Shown piece by piece: positions 52,879-61,030 of a stretch of DNA of 64,000 bases. Position 1 is the first letter of the stretch. Every line of letters begins with the position of its first letter. The translations under genes were made by a program, and so were the position numbers. Source of the DNA: Methylobacterium sp. FF17 (GTDB lineage Bacteria; Pseudomonadota; Alphaproteobacteria; Rhizobiales; Beijerinckiaceae). The notes under the pieces were generated by a model that was not told the origin of the DNA, did not search any database, and was given only the letters and a program-made list of their open reading frames with translations. The stretch is from positions 682,001 through 746,000 of the forward strand of contig NZ_CP107532.1 of NCBI RefSeq assembly GCF_025813715.1, in the 5' to 3' direction.

Positions 52879-53256
52879 TCAGCCGGCTTTCCGAAACAAC
52901 CGCTCGCGCTTCTGGCGCTCGCTCCAGTGGCTGTCCGGCTCCCGGTAGACGTAATCGGCGTAGAGTTGGAAGCCCGAAGCCGCCTCGTTGTTCATGAGAT
53001 GGACGAAGACCGTGTCCTGGTATGCCGCCTTGAGCCGCGGCCGTGGCGGAAGCCGGTCGAAGAGCGACTGAACGATCACGTAGGTGCCCGTCATGACATG
53101 GATGTCGTAGGGAACGTGGTCGGGCGTGGCGTCTTCCTTCGCCTTCTGATCGCGGACGTTGGCGAGCACCGCGTCGATGAGAACATCGCGTTCCGGCGCA
53201 CCGCGCCGGCCGGCCAGGACGCCGTTCATCAGATCGAGATCGGTCTCCTTCGGCAT
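52879..53256 (-). CDS. Hypothetical protein, 125 residues
   Basis: I do not recognise this protein. From MPKETDLDLMNG it is soluble, mixed alpha/beta, with YDIHVMTGTYVIVQS, VFVHLMNNEAASG and a basic C-terminus (QKRERLFRKAG). Codon use is like that of the surroundings, and a long open frame upstream makes the start uncertain: the ATG at 53256 has only a weak ribosome site. The gene upstream on the same strand ends about 100 bp earlier. Confidence 0.6.
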   Translation of the reverse strand: MPKETDLDLMNGVLAGRRGAPERDVLIDAVLANVRDQKAKEDATPDHVPYDIHVMTGTYVIVQSLFDRLPPRPRLKAAYQDTVFVHLMNNEAASGFQLYADYVYREPDSHWSERQKRERLFRKAG

Positions 53257-53357
53257 CAGCCATCGTTGCCCGAACAGCACGCGGTTCGCGATCGCAGCGA
53301 GGCACACGGGTCGTGGTCTCGCGATCGGATCCGGGGCTGCCGCCAGACGGCTTGGAT

Positions 53358-53663
53358 CTAAGGCCGACCCGAAGGGGGCGTGGCCCCACGCCGGCCCGTA
53401 CCCGCAAGCACGGCGGCCCCCGCGGCGAGGCCGAGCAGGACCCACTTCACGGGCAGGCGTGCCGCTTCATCGCTCGGCAGCGGCTCGACCACCATACGAC
53501 CGGGAGTGATCTCGACGCCGGGCTTCCCGTAGGCCCGCGCGTCGGCGATCTGCTCGGGGGAAACGGCCCATTCGGCGCCGCTCTGACGGTCGTGCGCCAT
53601 CACGGCGATCCCCACCGCGAGGGCCACGGCCGTGGCGGCGAAGATCCGCACGGGAGTTCTCAT
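53358..53663 (-). CDS. Small protein with two hydrophobic segments, unknown function
   Basis: A 101-residue protein with an N-terminal signal or anchor segment (about 6-22) and a second hydrophobic segment (about 72-90), joined by a charged middle (EWAVSPEQIADARAYGKPG). No family recognised. ATG 53663 is preceded by AGGGAT. It is transcribed divergently from the formate dehydrogenase gene. Confidence 0.6.
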   Translation of the reverse strand: MRTPVRIFAATAVALAVGIAVMAHDRQSGAEWAVSPEQIADARAYGKPGVEITPGRMVVEPLPSDEAARLPVKWVLLGLAAGAAVLAGTGRRGATPPSGRP

Positions 53664-53932
53664 ATTTGCATCGATCCCTGAAGAGTCATGCCGCCGGAAC
53701 CGGCTCGGCCCCGATCGGGGCAGTGGTTTCGGACATATGGTGCATAGCCGAACACACGCTCCGCATTGGAACCGTTTCAACCCGCGCAGGTCTCGCCCCG
53801 CGCGGGACGCATGGCACGCTTAAGCGCATGACTGGTCTGCGTTTTCGCGAGATTGAGCGCGCCCCGGCGCACTGCGATATCGAGGCAAGCTCCCCAGCCT
53901 CATCCTCATCCATGCCTCTGCCAGGACCCTCT

Positions 53933-56230
53933 ATGGATCATCCGGTCGCGACCCCGAAGCGTTCGTCCGCCGCCGGCGGCTGGGGCGCGCTGAAAAGCTG
54001 CGGCAAGCATCTCCTGGGGAGCCGTGCGCCGCTCTCGGGCGCGCGCGCCATGCTGAAGGCCAACCAGCCCGACGGCTTCGATTGTCCGGGCTGCGCCTGG
54101 GGGGATCCGGAGCACGGTTCCTCCTTCGAATTCTGCGAGAACGGCGTGAAGGCGGTCTCCTGGGAAGCCACCGACAAGCGGACGCCCCCAAAATTCTTCG
54201 CCAAGCACACCGTCACCGAGTTGCGTGGCTGGACCGACTACGCCCTGGAGGGCGAGGGCCGCCTGACGCACCCGATGCGTTATGACTCCGCCAGCGACCG
54301 CTACGTCGCCACCACCTGGGACGCCGCCTTCGCGGAGATCGGCGCCACCCTGCGCGGCCTCGGCTCGCCGGATCAGGCCGAGTTCTACACCTCCGGCCGC
54401 GCCTCCAACGAGGCGGCCTACCTCTACCAGCTCTTCGCCCGTCACTACGGCACCAACAACTTCCCCGATTGCTCCAACATGTGCCACGAGGCCAGCGGCA
54501 TCGCCCTTCAGGCGGCCATCGGCGTTGGCAAGGGCACCGTGCTGCTGGAGGATTTCGAGAAGGCGGATGCGATCTTCGTGGTGGGGCAGAACCCCGGCAC
54601 CAATCATCCCCGCATGCTCGGCGACCTGCGCCGCGCCGCCCAGCGGGGGGCCAAGGTCGTGGTGTTCAACCCCGTGCGCGAGCGCGGGCTCGAGCGCTTC
54701 GCCGACCCGCAGAACACCGTCGAGATGCTGCGCGGGTCCAGCGCCCCCGTGGCGAGCCACTACTACCAGCCGCGCCTCGGCGGCGACATGGCGGCCTTCC
54801 GGGGCATCGCCAAGGCGGTGTTCGCGGCCGACGACGCCGCCCTCGCGGCGGGCAAGCCGTCGCTGCTCGACCGCGCCTTCCTGCGCAACCACACCGCCGA
54901 TCATGAGGCCTACCGCGCCGCCGTGGACGCGACGACCTGGGAGGCGATCGAGGACCAGTCCGGCCTGACCCGCGACGACATCACGGTCGCCGCCGAGGTC
55001 TATCTCGCCGCCGATAAGGTGATCTGCACCTGGGCCATGGGCGTGACCCAGCACCGGCACTCGGTGGCGACCGTGCGCGAACTCGCCAACGTGATGCTCC
55101 TGCGTGGCCATGTCGGCCGCCCGGGCACCGGCCTCTGCCCCGTACGCGGCCATTCCAACGTGCAGGGCGACCGCACGGTGGGCATCAACGAGAAGCCGCC
55201 GGCCGCGCTCCTCGACGCCCTGGAGCGTGAATTCGGCTTCGCTGCGCCGCGCAGGCACGGCCACAACGTGCTCGGCGCGATCGGCGCCATGCTCGACGGC
55301 TCGTCGAAGGCGTTCATCGGTCTTGGCGGCAACTTCGCCCGTGCCACCCCGGACACCACCTTGGTGGCCAAGGCCCTGGCCTCCTGCGCGTTGACCGTCC
55401 ACATCGCGACGAAGCTCAATCACTCGCATCTCGTGCCCGGCCGGGTCGCCTATCTGCTGCCCTGCCTCGGCCGCACGGAGATCGACCGGAATTCGAAGGG
55501 CAAGACCCAGATCGTCACGGTCGAAGATTCCATGAGCATGGTCCACGGCTCGGGCGGCATCAACAAGCCGGCCTCATCCGAGCTGCGCTCCGAGATCGGC
55601 ATCATCGCCGGAATGGCGGCGGCCACCGTCGGCTCCGAGCGGGTCGACTGGGCAGCGCTCGCCGACGATTACGACCGCATCCGCGACCTCGTCGAACGCA
55701 CCATCCCGGGCTTCACCGGCTACAACCTGCGCGTCCGGCGCCCGCGCGGCTTCATGCTGCGCAACCTCGCCGCCGAGCGCAACTTCGAGACCCCGACCGG
55801 CCGGGCCAACTTCTCCGCCGGCCCGCTCCCGGAGGCGACGGAGCACCAGCAGGCGAAGCGCGGGGCGGACACCTTCGTGCTCCAGACCTTCCGCAGCCAC
55901 GACCAGTACAACACCACGATCTACGGCCTCGACGACCGCTACCGCGGCGTCTACGGCGAGCGCCGCGTCGTTTTCGCCCATCCGGACGATCTCGCCGAAA
56001 TCCGCGCGCGGACCGGCGACCGGGTCGACATCGTCGGCATCCACGCGGACGGCGTCACCCGCGTGGCCGAGGATTTCCGCCTCGTGCCCTTCGACATGCC
56101 GCGCGGGTCGCTGGCCGGGTACTATCCCGAACTCAACGTGCTGGTGCCGCTCTCGACCTTCGGCGAGGGCAGCGACACACCGACCTCCAAATCGGTGCTG
56201 GTGTCCCTGCGCGCACCGCTCGCCGCGTGA
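53933..56230 (+). CDS. fdh4A: YdeP/FdhF-family molybdopterin oxidoreductase, probable formate dehydrogenase
   Basis: The 765-residue protein is a molybdopterin oxidoreductase of the FdhF/YdeP family. Near the N-terminus it has CPGCAWGDPEH (about 50) and a third Cys in FEFCENG, then the cofactor-binding FVVGQNPGTNHPRM, MLLRGHVGRPGTGLCPVRGH and C-terminal RSHDQYNTTIYG. Methylobacterium extorquens has a formate dehydrogenase of this family (Fdh4), described as important for formate oxidation in methylotrophy. I match by family, partner gene and likely host, not alignment. ATG 53933 has AGGA upstream; an ATG at 53912 is possible. The next gene overlaps by 4 bp. Confidence 0.75.
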   Translation: MDHPVATPKRSSAAGGWGALKSCGKHLLGSRAPLSGARAMLKANQPDGFDCPGCAWGDPEHGSSFEFCENGVKAVSWEATDKRTPPKFFAKHTVTELRGWTDYALEGEGRLTHPMRYDSASDRYVATTWDAAFAEIGATLRGLGSPDQAEFYTSGRASNEAAYLYQLFARHYGTNNFPDCSNMCHEASGIALQAAIGVGKGTVLLEDFEKADAIFVVGQNPGTNHPRMLGDLRRAAQRGAKVVVFNPVRERGLERFADPQNTVEMLRGSSAPVASHYYQPRLGGDMAAFRGIAKAVFAADDAALAAGKPSLLDRAFLRNHTADHEAYRAAVDATTWEAIEDQSGLTRDDITVAAEVYLAADKVICTWAMGVTQHRHSVATVRELANVMLLRGHVGRPGTGLCPVRGHSNVQGDRTVGINEKPPAALLDALEREFGFAAPRRHGHNVLGAIGAMLDGSSKAFIGLGGNFARATPDTTLVAKALASCALTVHIATKLNHSHLVPGRVAYLLPCLGRTEIDRNSKGKTQIVTVEDSMSMVHGSGGINKPASSELRSEIGIIAGMAAATVGSERVDWAALADDYDRIRDLVERTIPGFTGYNLRVRRPRGFMLRNLAAERNFETPTGRANFSAGPLPEATEHQQAKRGADTFVLQTFRSHDQYNTTIYGLDDRYRGVYGERRVVFAHPDDLAEIRARTGDRVDIVGIHADGVTRVAEDFRLVPFDMPRGSLAGYYPELNVLVPLSTFGEGSDTPTSKSVLVSLRAPLAA

Positions 56231-56532
56231 GCGAACCACCAGTAGACGCCGAGACGTTCCTCGCGGTCACCGACTCGGTGGCGGCCCTCCAGCCGGGCCT
56301 CTCGACCCTGGAGGCGGGCATCCTGGCCGCCCTGCACCTCGGGCTGGCCACCGACAGCCGCAGCTTCGCCCGGGTGTTCGGGATCGAGCATGCGCTGGTG
56401 CTGCGGGCGGTCGAGACGCTCGCGAGCGATGCCGGACTGCTTGCCCTGACGGAGCGGAACGCCCGCACGCAGCGCACCCGCTACGCCGTCAGCGCGGCCG
56501 GGGATGCGATGATGGCCCACCTGCACGGGTGA
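56227..56532 (+). CDS. fdh4B: Small partner protein of the formate dehydrogenase (putative Fdh4B)
   Basis: The 101-residue protein overlaps the formate dehydrogenase stop (GTGA), so the two are made together. It is soluble, helical, and reads like a short winged helix: FARVFGIEHALVLRAVETLA then a beta-like stretch (TQRTRYAVSAAGDAM). That may mean DNA binding or just a shared fold. Fdh4 of M. extorquens also has a small second subunit, and this is the natural candidate; no alignment was possible. Confidence 0.6.
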   Translation: MSEPPVDAETFLAVTDSVAALQPGLSTLEAGILAALHLGLATDSRSFARVFGIEHALVLRAVETLASDAGLLALTERNARTQRTRYAVSAAGDAMMAHLHG

Positions 56533-56555
56533 TCGGGTTCGATCGCAACCCGGCT

Positions 56556-56671
56556 CTCCTCCCCCTAGCAGGGAGGAGTTGGAGGTGGGGGTGCGGGCGC
56601 GAGGGCCGTCGACCCTGCTCGGGTGCCGACACCCCCATCCCTTGCCCCTCCCCGCAAGGGGGCGGGGCAAG
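56556..56671. repeat. Large intergenic dyad element
   Basis: Two hairpins flank a longer dyad. The first is CTCCTCCC/GGGAGGAG (56556-56563 with 56571-56578). The second is CTTGCCCC/GGGGCAAG (56641-56648 with 56664-56671), with an inner CCCC/GGGG stem capped by a GCAA tetraloop. Between them GGTGGGGGTG mirrors CACCCCCATC. It lies between convergent genes and resembles dispersed intergenic repeats common in alphaproteobacteria; it may also serve as a two-way terminator. Confidence 0.7.
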
Positions 56672-56713
56672 CGCCCTACGTGAACCTCCGCGGTGCGCGG
56701 GCTGCCTGTCACC

Positions 56714-57820
56714 TCAGCGCTTGATCGCCACCGGCCCGTTCATGCCCGGCCAGTCCGAGTAGCCGTTGGAGCCGCCACCGTACCAGTATGGCTTCGGGGC
56801 CTCGGCCAGGGGCGCCCCGGTCTCCAGGCGTTGCACCAGGTCGGGGTTGGCGATGTAGGGCCGGCCGAAGCTGAACAGGTCGGCGCGCCCTGCCGCGAGG
56901 TCCTTCTCGGCCAGCTCCAGGGTGTACTGGTTGTTGCCGATATAGGCGCCCGCAAAGCGCTCCCGGATCTTTCCGAAATCGACCGAGTCCGGTACGTCGC
57001 GGGTCTGCTGGGTCACACCCTCGATCGTGTGGACGTAGAGCAGGCCGAAGGCGTTCAGGGCCTCCACGTAGGCGCCGAAGGTGGCCTTCGGGTCGCTGTC
57101 GAGGGGCGTCTTGCCGGGCTCGGTGGTGGCCGGCGACAACCGGATGCCGACGCGGTGACCGCCGCCCCAGACCTCGGTCACCGCCTTCACCACGGCGAGC
57201 GGGAAGCGCAGGCGGTTCTCGATGGAGCCGCCGTACTGATCGGTGCGCTGGTTGGTGGAATCGCGCACGAACTGCTCGAGCAGGTAATTGTTCGCCGAGT
57301 GGATCTCGACGCCGTCGAAGCCGGCGCGCTTGGCGTTCTCGGCGGCGCGCCGATAATCCTCGACGATGCGGGGGATCTCGTCGGTCTCCAGGGCGCGCGG
57401 CGTCACGTGCGGCTGCATGCCGGATTCGGTGAAGGCCGTGCCCTCGGGCTTGAGCGCGGAGGGCGCCACCGGCAGCTGCCCGTCCGGCTGCACGTCGGGA
57501 TGCGAGATCCGGCCCGTGTGCCAGAGTTGCAGGAAGATCAGGCCGTCATTGGCGTGGACCGCGGCGGTGACGGGTTTCCACGCCTCGACCTGCGCCTCGC
57601 TCCAGATACCCGGCGTGTAGGCATAGCCCACGGCCTGGGGCGAGATGTTGGTGGCCTCGCTGATGATGAGGCCGGCATTGGCGCGCTGGGCATAGTAATC
57701 CACCGCGAAGTCCGGCGGCACGCCCTCGGTCGAGGAGCGGCTGCGGGTAAGCGGCGCCATCACGACGCGGTTCTTCAGCGTGAGATCGCCCAGGGTGAAG
57801 GGCTCGAGGATCGGGCTCAT
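56714..57820 (-). CDS. Old yellow enzyme family ene-reductase (alkene reductase)
   Basis: An FMN- and NADPH-dependent enzyme that reduces activated C=C bonds. The 368 residues show NRVVMAPLTRSRS at the N-terminus, LWHTGRISHP, the substrate-binding His/Asn in EIHSANNYLLEQF (about 175), RTDQYGGSIENR and the C-terminal FGRPYIANPDL. It is of the NemA type. Physiological substrate unknown. ATG 57820 follows the lyase gene by about 100 bp on the same strand. Confidence 0.93.
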   Translation of the reverse strand: MSPILEPFTLGDLTLKNRVVMAPLTRSRSSTEGVPPDFAVDYYAQRANAGLIISEATNISPQAVGYAYTPGIWSEAQVEAWKPVTAAVHANDGLIFLQLWHTGRISHPDVQPDGQLPVAPSALKPEGTAFTESGMQPHVTPRALETDEIPRIVEDYRRAAENAKRAGFDGVEIHSANNYLLEQFVRDSTNQRTDQYGGSIENRLRFPLAVVKAVTEVWGGGHRVGIRLSPATTEPGKTPLDSDPKATFGAYVEALNAFGLLYVHTIEGVTQQTRDVPDSVDFGKIRERFAGAYIGNNQYTLELAEKDLAAGRADLFSFGRPYIANPDLVQRLETGAPLAEAPKPYWYGGGSNGYSDWPGMNGPVAIKR

Positions 57821-57926
57821 GCGGTCGGCTGTGTCCTGGAGGGGGCGGGCGCGCGTCGGCGCCGGGCTTCTGCCGGGACAAGCAACGGCGCCGGGCGGTG
57901 TTCCGCACCCGGCACCGGACGCGGTG

Positions 57927-58811
57927 CTAGTAGCCCTTCGAGGCGATCGCCTCGCGCCAGTTGACGGCCCGACGCGCCATGCTGATGTGCTGGCGCTCGT
58001 ACATGCGACCCTCGATCTTGATCGCGCCGCGCTTGGCGTTCTCCGGCTGGTCGAAGGCCTCGATGACGAGGCGGGCGCGGCGGACCTCCTCGTCGGAGGG
58101 CGCGAAGCAGGTGTTGGCGGGCTCCAACTGATTGGGGTGGATCAGGGTCTTGCCATCGAAGCCGAGGTCGCGGGCCTGCTGGCACTCGGCCCGGCACCCG
58201 TCCACGTCGGCGATGTCGTTCCAGACGCCGTCGAGGATGGTCAGCCCCTCGGCGCGGGCGGCGGCGAGCGTGAACATCATCCAGGGCAGCATCGGCACCC
58301 GGCCGGGGACGAGCTGCGCCCAGGTGTCCTTGGCCAGATCGTTGGTGCCGAGCACGAAGCAGGTCAGGCGGGTGCGCCGGTCGCGCCGGGCCTTGGCGAT
58401 CTCCTGGATGTTGAGGATCGCCGCCGGCGTCTCGATCATCGCCCACACCGCGATGCTCTCGTGAGCGTCGAGGGCTTCGAGGTGGTTGGCGATGCTTTCC
58501 AGCACGGCCGGCGAGGATACCTTCGGCATCAGGATCGCGTCGGGTCGCGCCTCGATGGCAGCCTTCAGGTCGGCCTCGCCCCAGGGGGTCTGGGGGGCAT
58601 TGACGCGGATGATGATCTCGCGCTCACCGTAGCCGCCGCCCTTCACGGCGGCGCAGACCTGCTCGCGCGCGACCTCCTTGGCGTCGGGCGCCACAGCATC
58701 CTCAAGGTCGAGGATCAGCGAATCGGCGGACAGCGTCTTCGCCTTGTCGAGGGCTCTCTGGTTGGAACCGGGCATATAGAGCACGCTGCGGCGCAGGCGG
58801 AGGTCGGACAT
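57927..58811 (-). CDS. CitE/malyl-CoA lyase family protein
   Basis: The 294-residue protein belongs to the CitE-like lyase family (HpcH/HpaI aldolase). Family motifs seen are RRSVLYMPGSNQRAL, ILDLEDAVAPDAK, VWAMIETPAAILN and GKTLIHPNQLEPAN. It could be a malyl-CoA thioesterase of the Mcl2 type or a related lyase. The serine-cycle lyase proper cannot be ruled out, and no serine-cycle genes are adjacent. ATG 58811 has GGGAATT upstream. A 7-4-7 palindrome lies 67-84 nt upstream. Confidence 0.85.
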   Translation of the reverse strand: MSDLRLRRSVLYMPGSNQRALDKAKTLSADSLILDLEDAVAPDAKEVAREQVCAAVKGGGYGEREIIIRVNAPQTPWGEADLKAAIEARPDAILMPKVSSPAVLESIANHLEALDAHESIAVWAMIETPAAILNIQEIAKARRDRRTRLTCFVLGTNDLAKDTWAQLVPGRVPMLPWMMFTLAAARAEGLTILDGVWNDIADVDGCRAECQQARDLGFDGKTLIHPNQLEPANTCFAPSDEEVRRARLVIEAFDQPENAKRGAIKIEGRMYERQHISMARRAVNWREAIASKGY

Positions 58812-58877
58812 CGCGAATTCCCGTGTTGTGCCCTGAAGCTTAGTGCAACGCCGCGATCGAGGCACCCCGATCCACTC

Positions 58878-58895
58878 GGAATGCTGTGGCATTCC
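58878..58895. promoter_or_regulatory. Perfect palindrome upstream of the malyl-CoA lyase-like gene
   Basis: GGAATGC-TGTG-GCATTCC gives perfect 7-bp arms. It lies 67-84 nt ahead of the minus-strand lyase gene and also upstream of the plus-strand DUF167 gene, so it could serve either. Which regulator binds is unknown. Confidence 0.4.
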
Positions 58896-59010
58896 AGCAA
58901 ATCTGTTGCGCCGCACGCAGGGCCGACGGCACGAAGACCCAAGGAGCATCCATGCCGGAGCCACGCACCTTCGATACCGGGGCTCACAGGCCGAGCCGTT
59001 GGGCGGACGA

Positions 59011-59373
59011 ATGCGGGATACGGTCCACCGGGATCGAAGCGTGAGGTCCCTGCCCTATCAGATCGTTCCCGAGGGCGTGCGGCTGGCCCTGCGGCTCACG
59101 CCTCGGGCGAACCGGAACGGGCTCGACGGCTTGGTGGCAGATGCGGAGGGCCGGGTCGCCCTGCAGGTTCGGGTCGCCGCTCCGCCGGTGGAGGGAGCCG
59201 CCAACGCGGCGCTGGTCGCCTATCTGGCCGACAACCTCGGCCTCCGTCGCTCGGAGATTCGGATCGTATCTGGGGGGACCGGGCGCCGGAAGATGGTGCT
59301 CCTGTCCGGCGACGGTGCGGCGATCGCGGATCGTCTGGGGACCTGGATCGGGGACGCCCCGATCCGCCGCTGA
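59011..59373 (+). CDS. DUF167 (YggU) family protein
   Basis: A 120-residue protein with the DUF167 core: RLALRLTPRANRNGLDGL, APPVEGAANAALVAYLA and VSGGTGRRKMVLL. The family is small, widespread and of unknown function. Start may be ATG 59011 or GTG 59041, ten codons later, which also has a GGGATCG. Converges on the next gene, which ends 20 bp away. Confidence 0.85.
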   Translation: MRDTVHRDRSVRSLPYQIVPEGVRLALRLTPRANRNGLDGLVADAEGRVALQVRVAAPPVEGAANAALVAYLADNLGLRRSEIRIVSGGTGRRKMVLLSGDGAAIADRLGTWIGDAPIRR

Positions 59374-59392
59374 CGCCGGACACGCGGTCCGA

Positions 59393-59746
59393 TCAGTGCC
59401 GCAGCGGCGCCGTCACGCTGAAGATCACCGTATAATCCGGATCCGTGACGACCGGGTCCCCCTCGGAGACCTGATAGCTGCCGGGGGACGCGGGTTCGAT
59501 CGCCTCCAGGATCGGCGGCACCACGAACGGCTCCCCGGACTCGCCGCGCTGGAGCGTGATCCCCGCCTCCCGGTCCACCGCCGTGACGCGACCGAAGACC
59601 TGCTCGCGCCGGACGAGCGTGCCGTCGTGTTCGAGATAGGTGACGCCGACGAGGAGCGTCGCGCCGATCAGCTGGCTCGCGAAATCCCCGTCCCAGGCCA
59701 AGCCGGAGGCGTCGTCGCCGGATTCGTCGCTGTCGAGGTCGGACAT
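59393..59746 (-). CDS. Small acidic protein at the end of the iron operon, unknown function
   Basis: A 117-residue protein with an acidic start (SDLDSDESGDDAS) and a beta-rich body (GATLLVGVTYLEHDGT, VFGRVTAVDREAG). I do not recognise a family. ATG 59746 has AGGATCC right upstream. It lies 43 bp after the CsaA-like gene on the same strand and is probably in one transcript with it. Confidence 0.7.
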   Translation of the reverse strand: MSDLDSDESGDDASGLAWDGDFASQLIGATLLVGVTYLEHDGTLVRREQVFGRVTAVDREAGITLQRGESGEPFVVPPILEAIEPASPGSYQVSEGDPVVTDPDYTVIFSVTAPLRH

Positions 59747-59789
59747 GGATCCTGCCATCGCAAAGAACCGCGCCGTCGGCAAGCCGGCC

Positions 59790-60161
59790 TCAGAACAGGC
59801 GGCTGCCGTCCGGCACCGGCTGGTCGGGCCGGAACAGCACCACCGCACCGGCCGCGTCGGCGAAGCCCAGGGTGAGGACCTCGGACAGGAACTTGCCGAT
59901 CTGGCGGGGCGGAAAGTTCACCACGGCGGCGACCTGCCGGCCGGGCAGGTTCTCGGCCCGGTAATGCTCGGTGATCTGCGCGCTGGAGCGCTTCGTACCG
60001 ATCACCGGCCCGAAATCGATGACGAGCTTCAGAGCAGGCTTGCGCGCCTGCGGGAACGGCTCGGCCGAAACGATGGTGCCGACGCGGATATCCACCGCCA
60101 GGAAGGCATCGAAGTCGATGGTCGGGCCTGCGGGGGCGTCGGCGGCGTGGGTCACGTGCAT
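59790..60161 (-). CDS. csaA: CsaA-like tRNA-binding domain protein
   Basis: The 123-residue protein is a stand-alone OB-fold tRNA-binding domain as in CsaA and the C-terminus of MetG. Typical text is DIRVGTIVSAEPFPQARKPA, LKLVIDFGP, SSAQITEHY and VAAVVNFPPRQIG. CsaA has been described as a chaperone in Bacillus, and its role here is unknown. The start lies 7 bp after the ftrC stop, so it is the next gene of the iron-uptake transcript. Confidence 0.88.
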   Translation of the reverse strand: MHVTHAADAPAGPTIDFDAFLAVDIRVGTIVSAEPFPQARKPALKLVIDFGPVIGTKRSSAQITEHYRAENLPGRQVAAVVNFPPRQIGKFLSEVLTLGFADAAGAVVLFRPDQPVPDGSRLF

Positions 60162-60168
60162 GGCGCCC

Positions 60169-60993
60169 TCAGGCCGTGCGCAGCCGCCGGCTCTTGCCCG
60201 CCGACGACCATTGCATCAGCCCGACCATGACCAGGATGGTGGCGAGATAGACGAGCACCTGCAGGGCGCTCGGGCGGTCCGTGTAGCCGACGAGCGCGTG
60301 GAGCACGCGCCCGACGAGGCTGTCCTCGCGCAGGATCGCGGAGGTGTTCCAGAGGGGCCGGTCGAGGACGGTGATCAGGCCCGCATTGGTGAGGAACTGC
60401 GCGGCCTGCGCGGCCAGCCCGGCGGCGAGCAGGATGATGAGCGCGCTGGTCACCGAGAAGACGTAACGGGTCGGGATCGCCGCGAGGCCGAAATAGCTCA
60501 CCGAGGACATCGCCGCGCCGACCGCGACACCGGCGAGCGCCCCGAACTGGATGTCCGGCCCGGAGGTGCCCGAGGCCACGAGACCATAGAGGAACAGCAC
60601 GAGCTCGGCGCCCTCGCGCAGGATCGCCGCACCGACCACGAGGGCGAGCCCGGCAGCGGTGCTCCGGCCGGTGCGCACCGCCTCGCCCGCCGCGCGCAGT
60701 TCGCCCGCCATCTCGCGGCCGTGCTTGGCCATCCAGGTGTTGTGCCAGATCAGCATCAGCACCGCGACGATGAGCACGGCGGCGTTGAGGATTTCCTGGC
60801 CCGCGCCTTCGAAGGCGTCGGAGATCGCCTCGGCGAACAGTGCGACCAGGGCCGCGCCGGCCAGACCCCCGACGATGCCGAGGGCGATCCAGCGGCCGCG
60901 CCCGGCGATGCCCCGCGTGGCCGCGAGCACGATGCCGACGATCAGGCCCGCCTCGATGACCTCGCGAAAGGCGATGACGAAGGCTCCGATCAT
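60169..60993 (-). CDS. ftrC: FTR1-family iron permease (FtrC)
   Basis: An inner-membrane permease of the FTR1/EfeU family that moves iron after oxidation. The 274 residues have about seven hydrophobic segments and two REXXE iron motifs: REVIE near residue 10 and REGAE near 123. AAAGGATT precedes ATG 60993. In FtrABCD systems it works with a periplasmic P19-like protein, a cupredoxin and a polyferredoxin, all of which lie upstream. Confidence 0.93.
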   Translation of the reverse strand: MIGAFVIAFREVIEAGLIVGIVLAATRGIAGRGRWIALGIVGGLAGAALVALFAEAISDAFEGAGQEILNAAVLIVAVLMLIWHNTWMAKHGREMAGELRAAGEAVRTGRSTAAGLALVVGAAILREGAELVLFLYGLVASGTSGPDIQFGALAGVAVGAAMSSVSYFGLAAIPTRYVFSVTSALIILLAAGLAAQAAQFLTNAGLITVLDRPLWNTSAILREDSLVGRVLHALVGYTDRPSALQVLVYLATILVMVGLMQWSSAGKSRRLRTA

Positions 60994-61030
60994 GCGGAGA
61001 ATCCTTTCTCGGTTCGTAGGGCCGGCCGCC

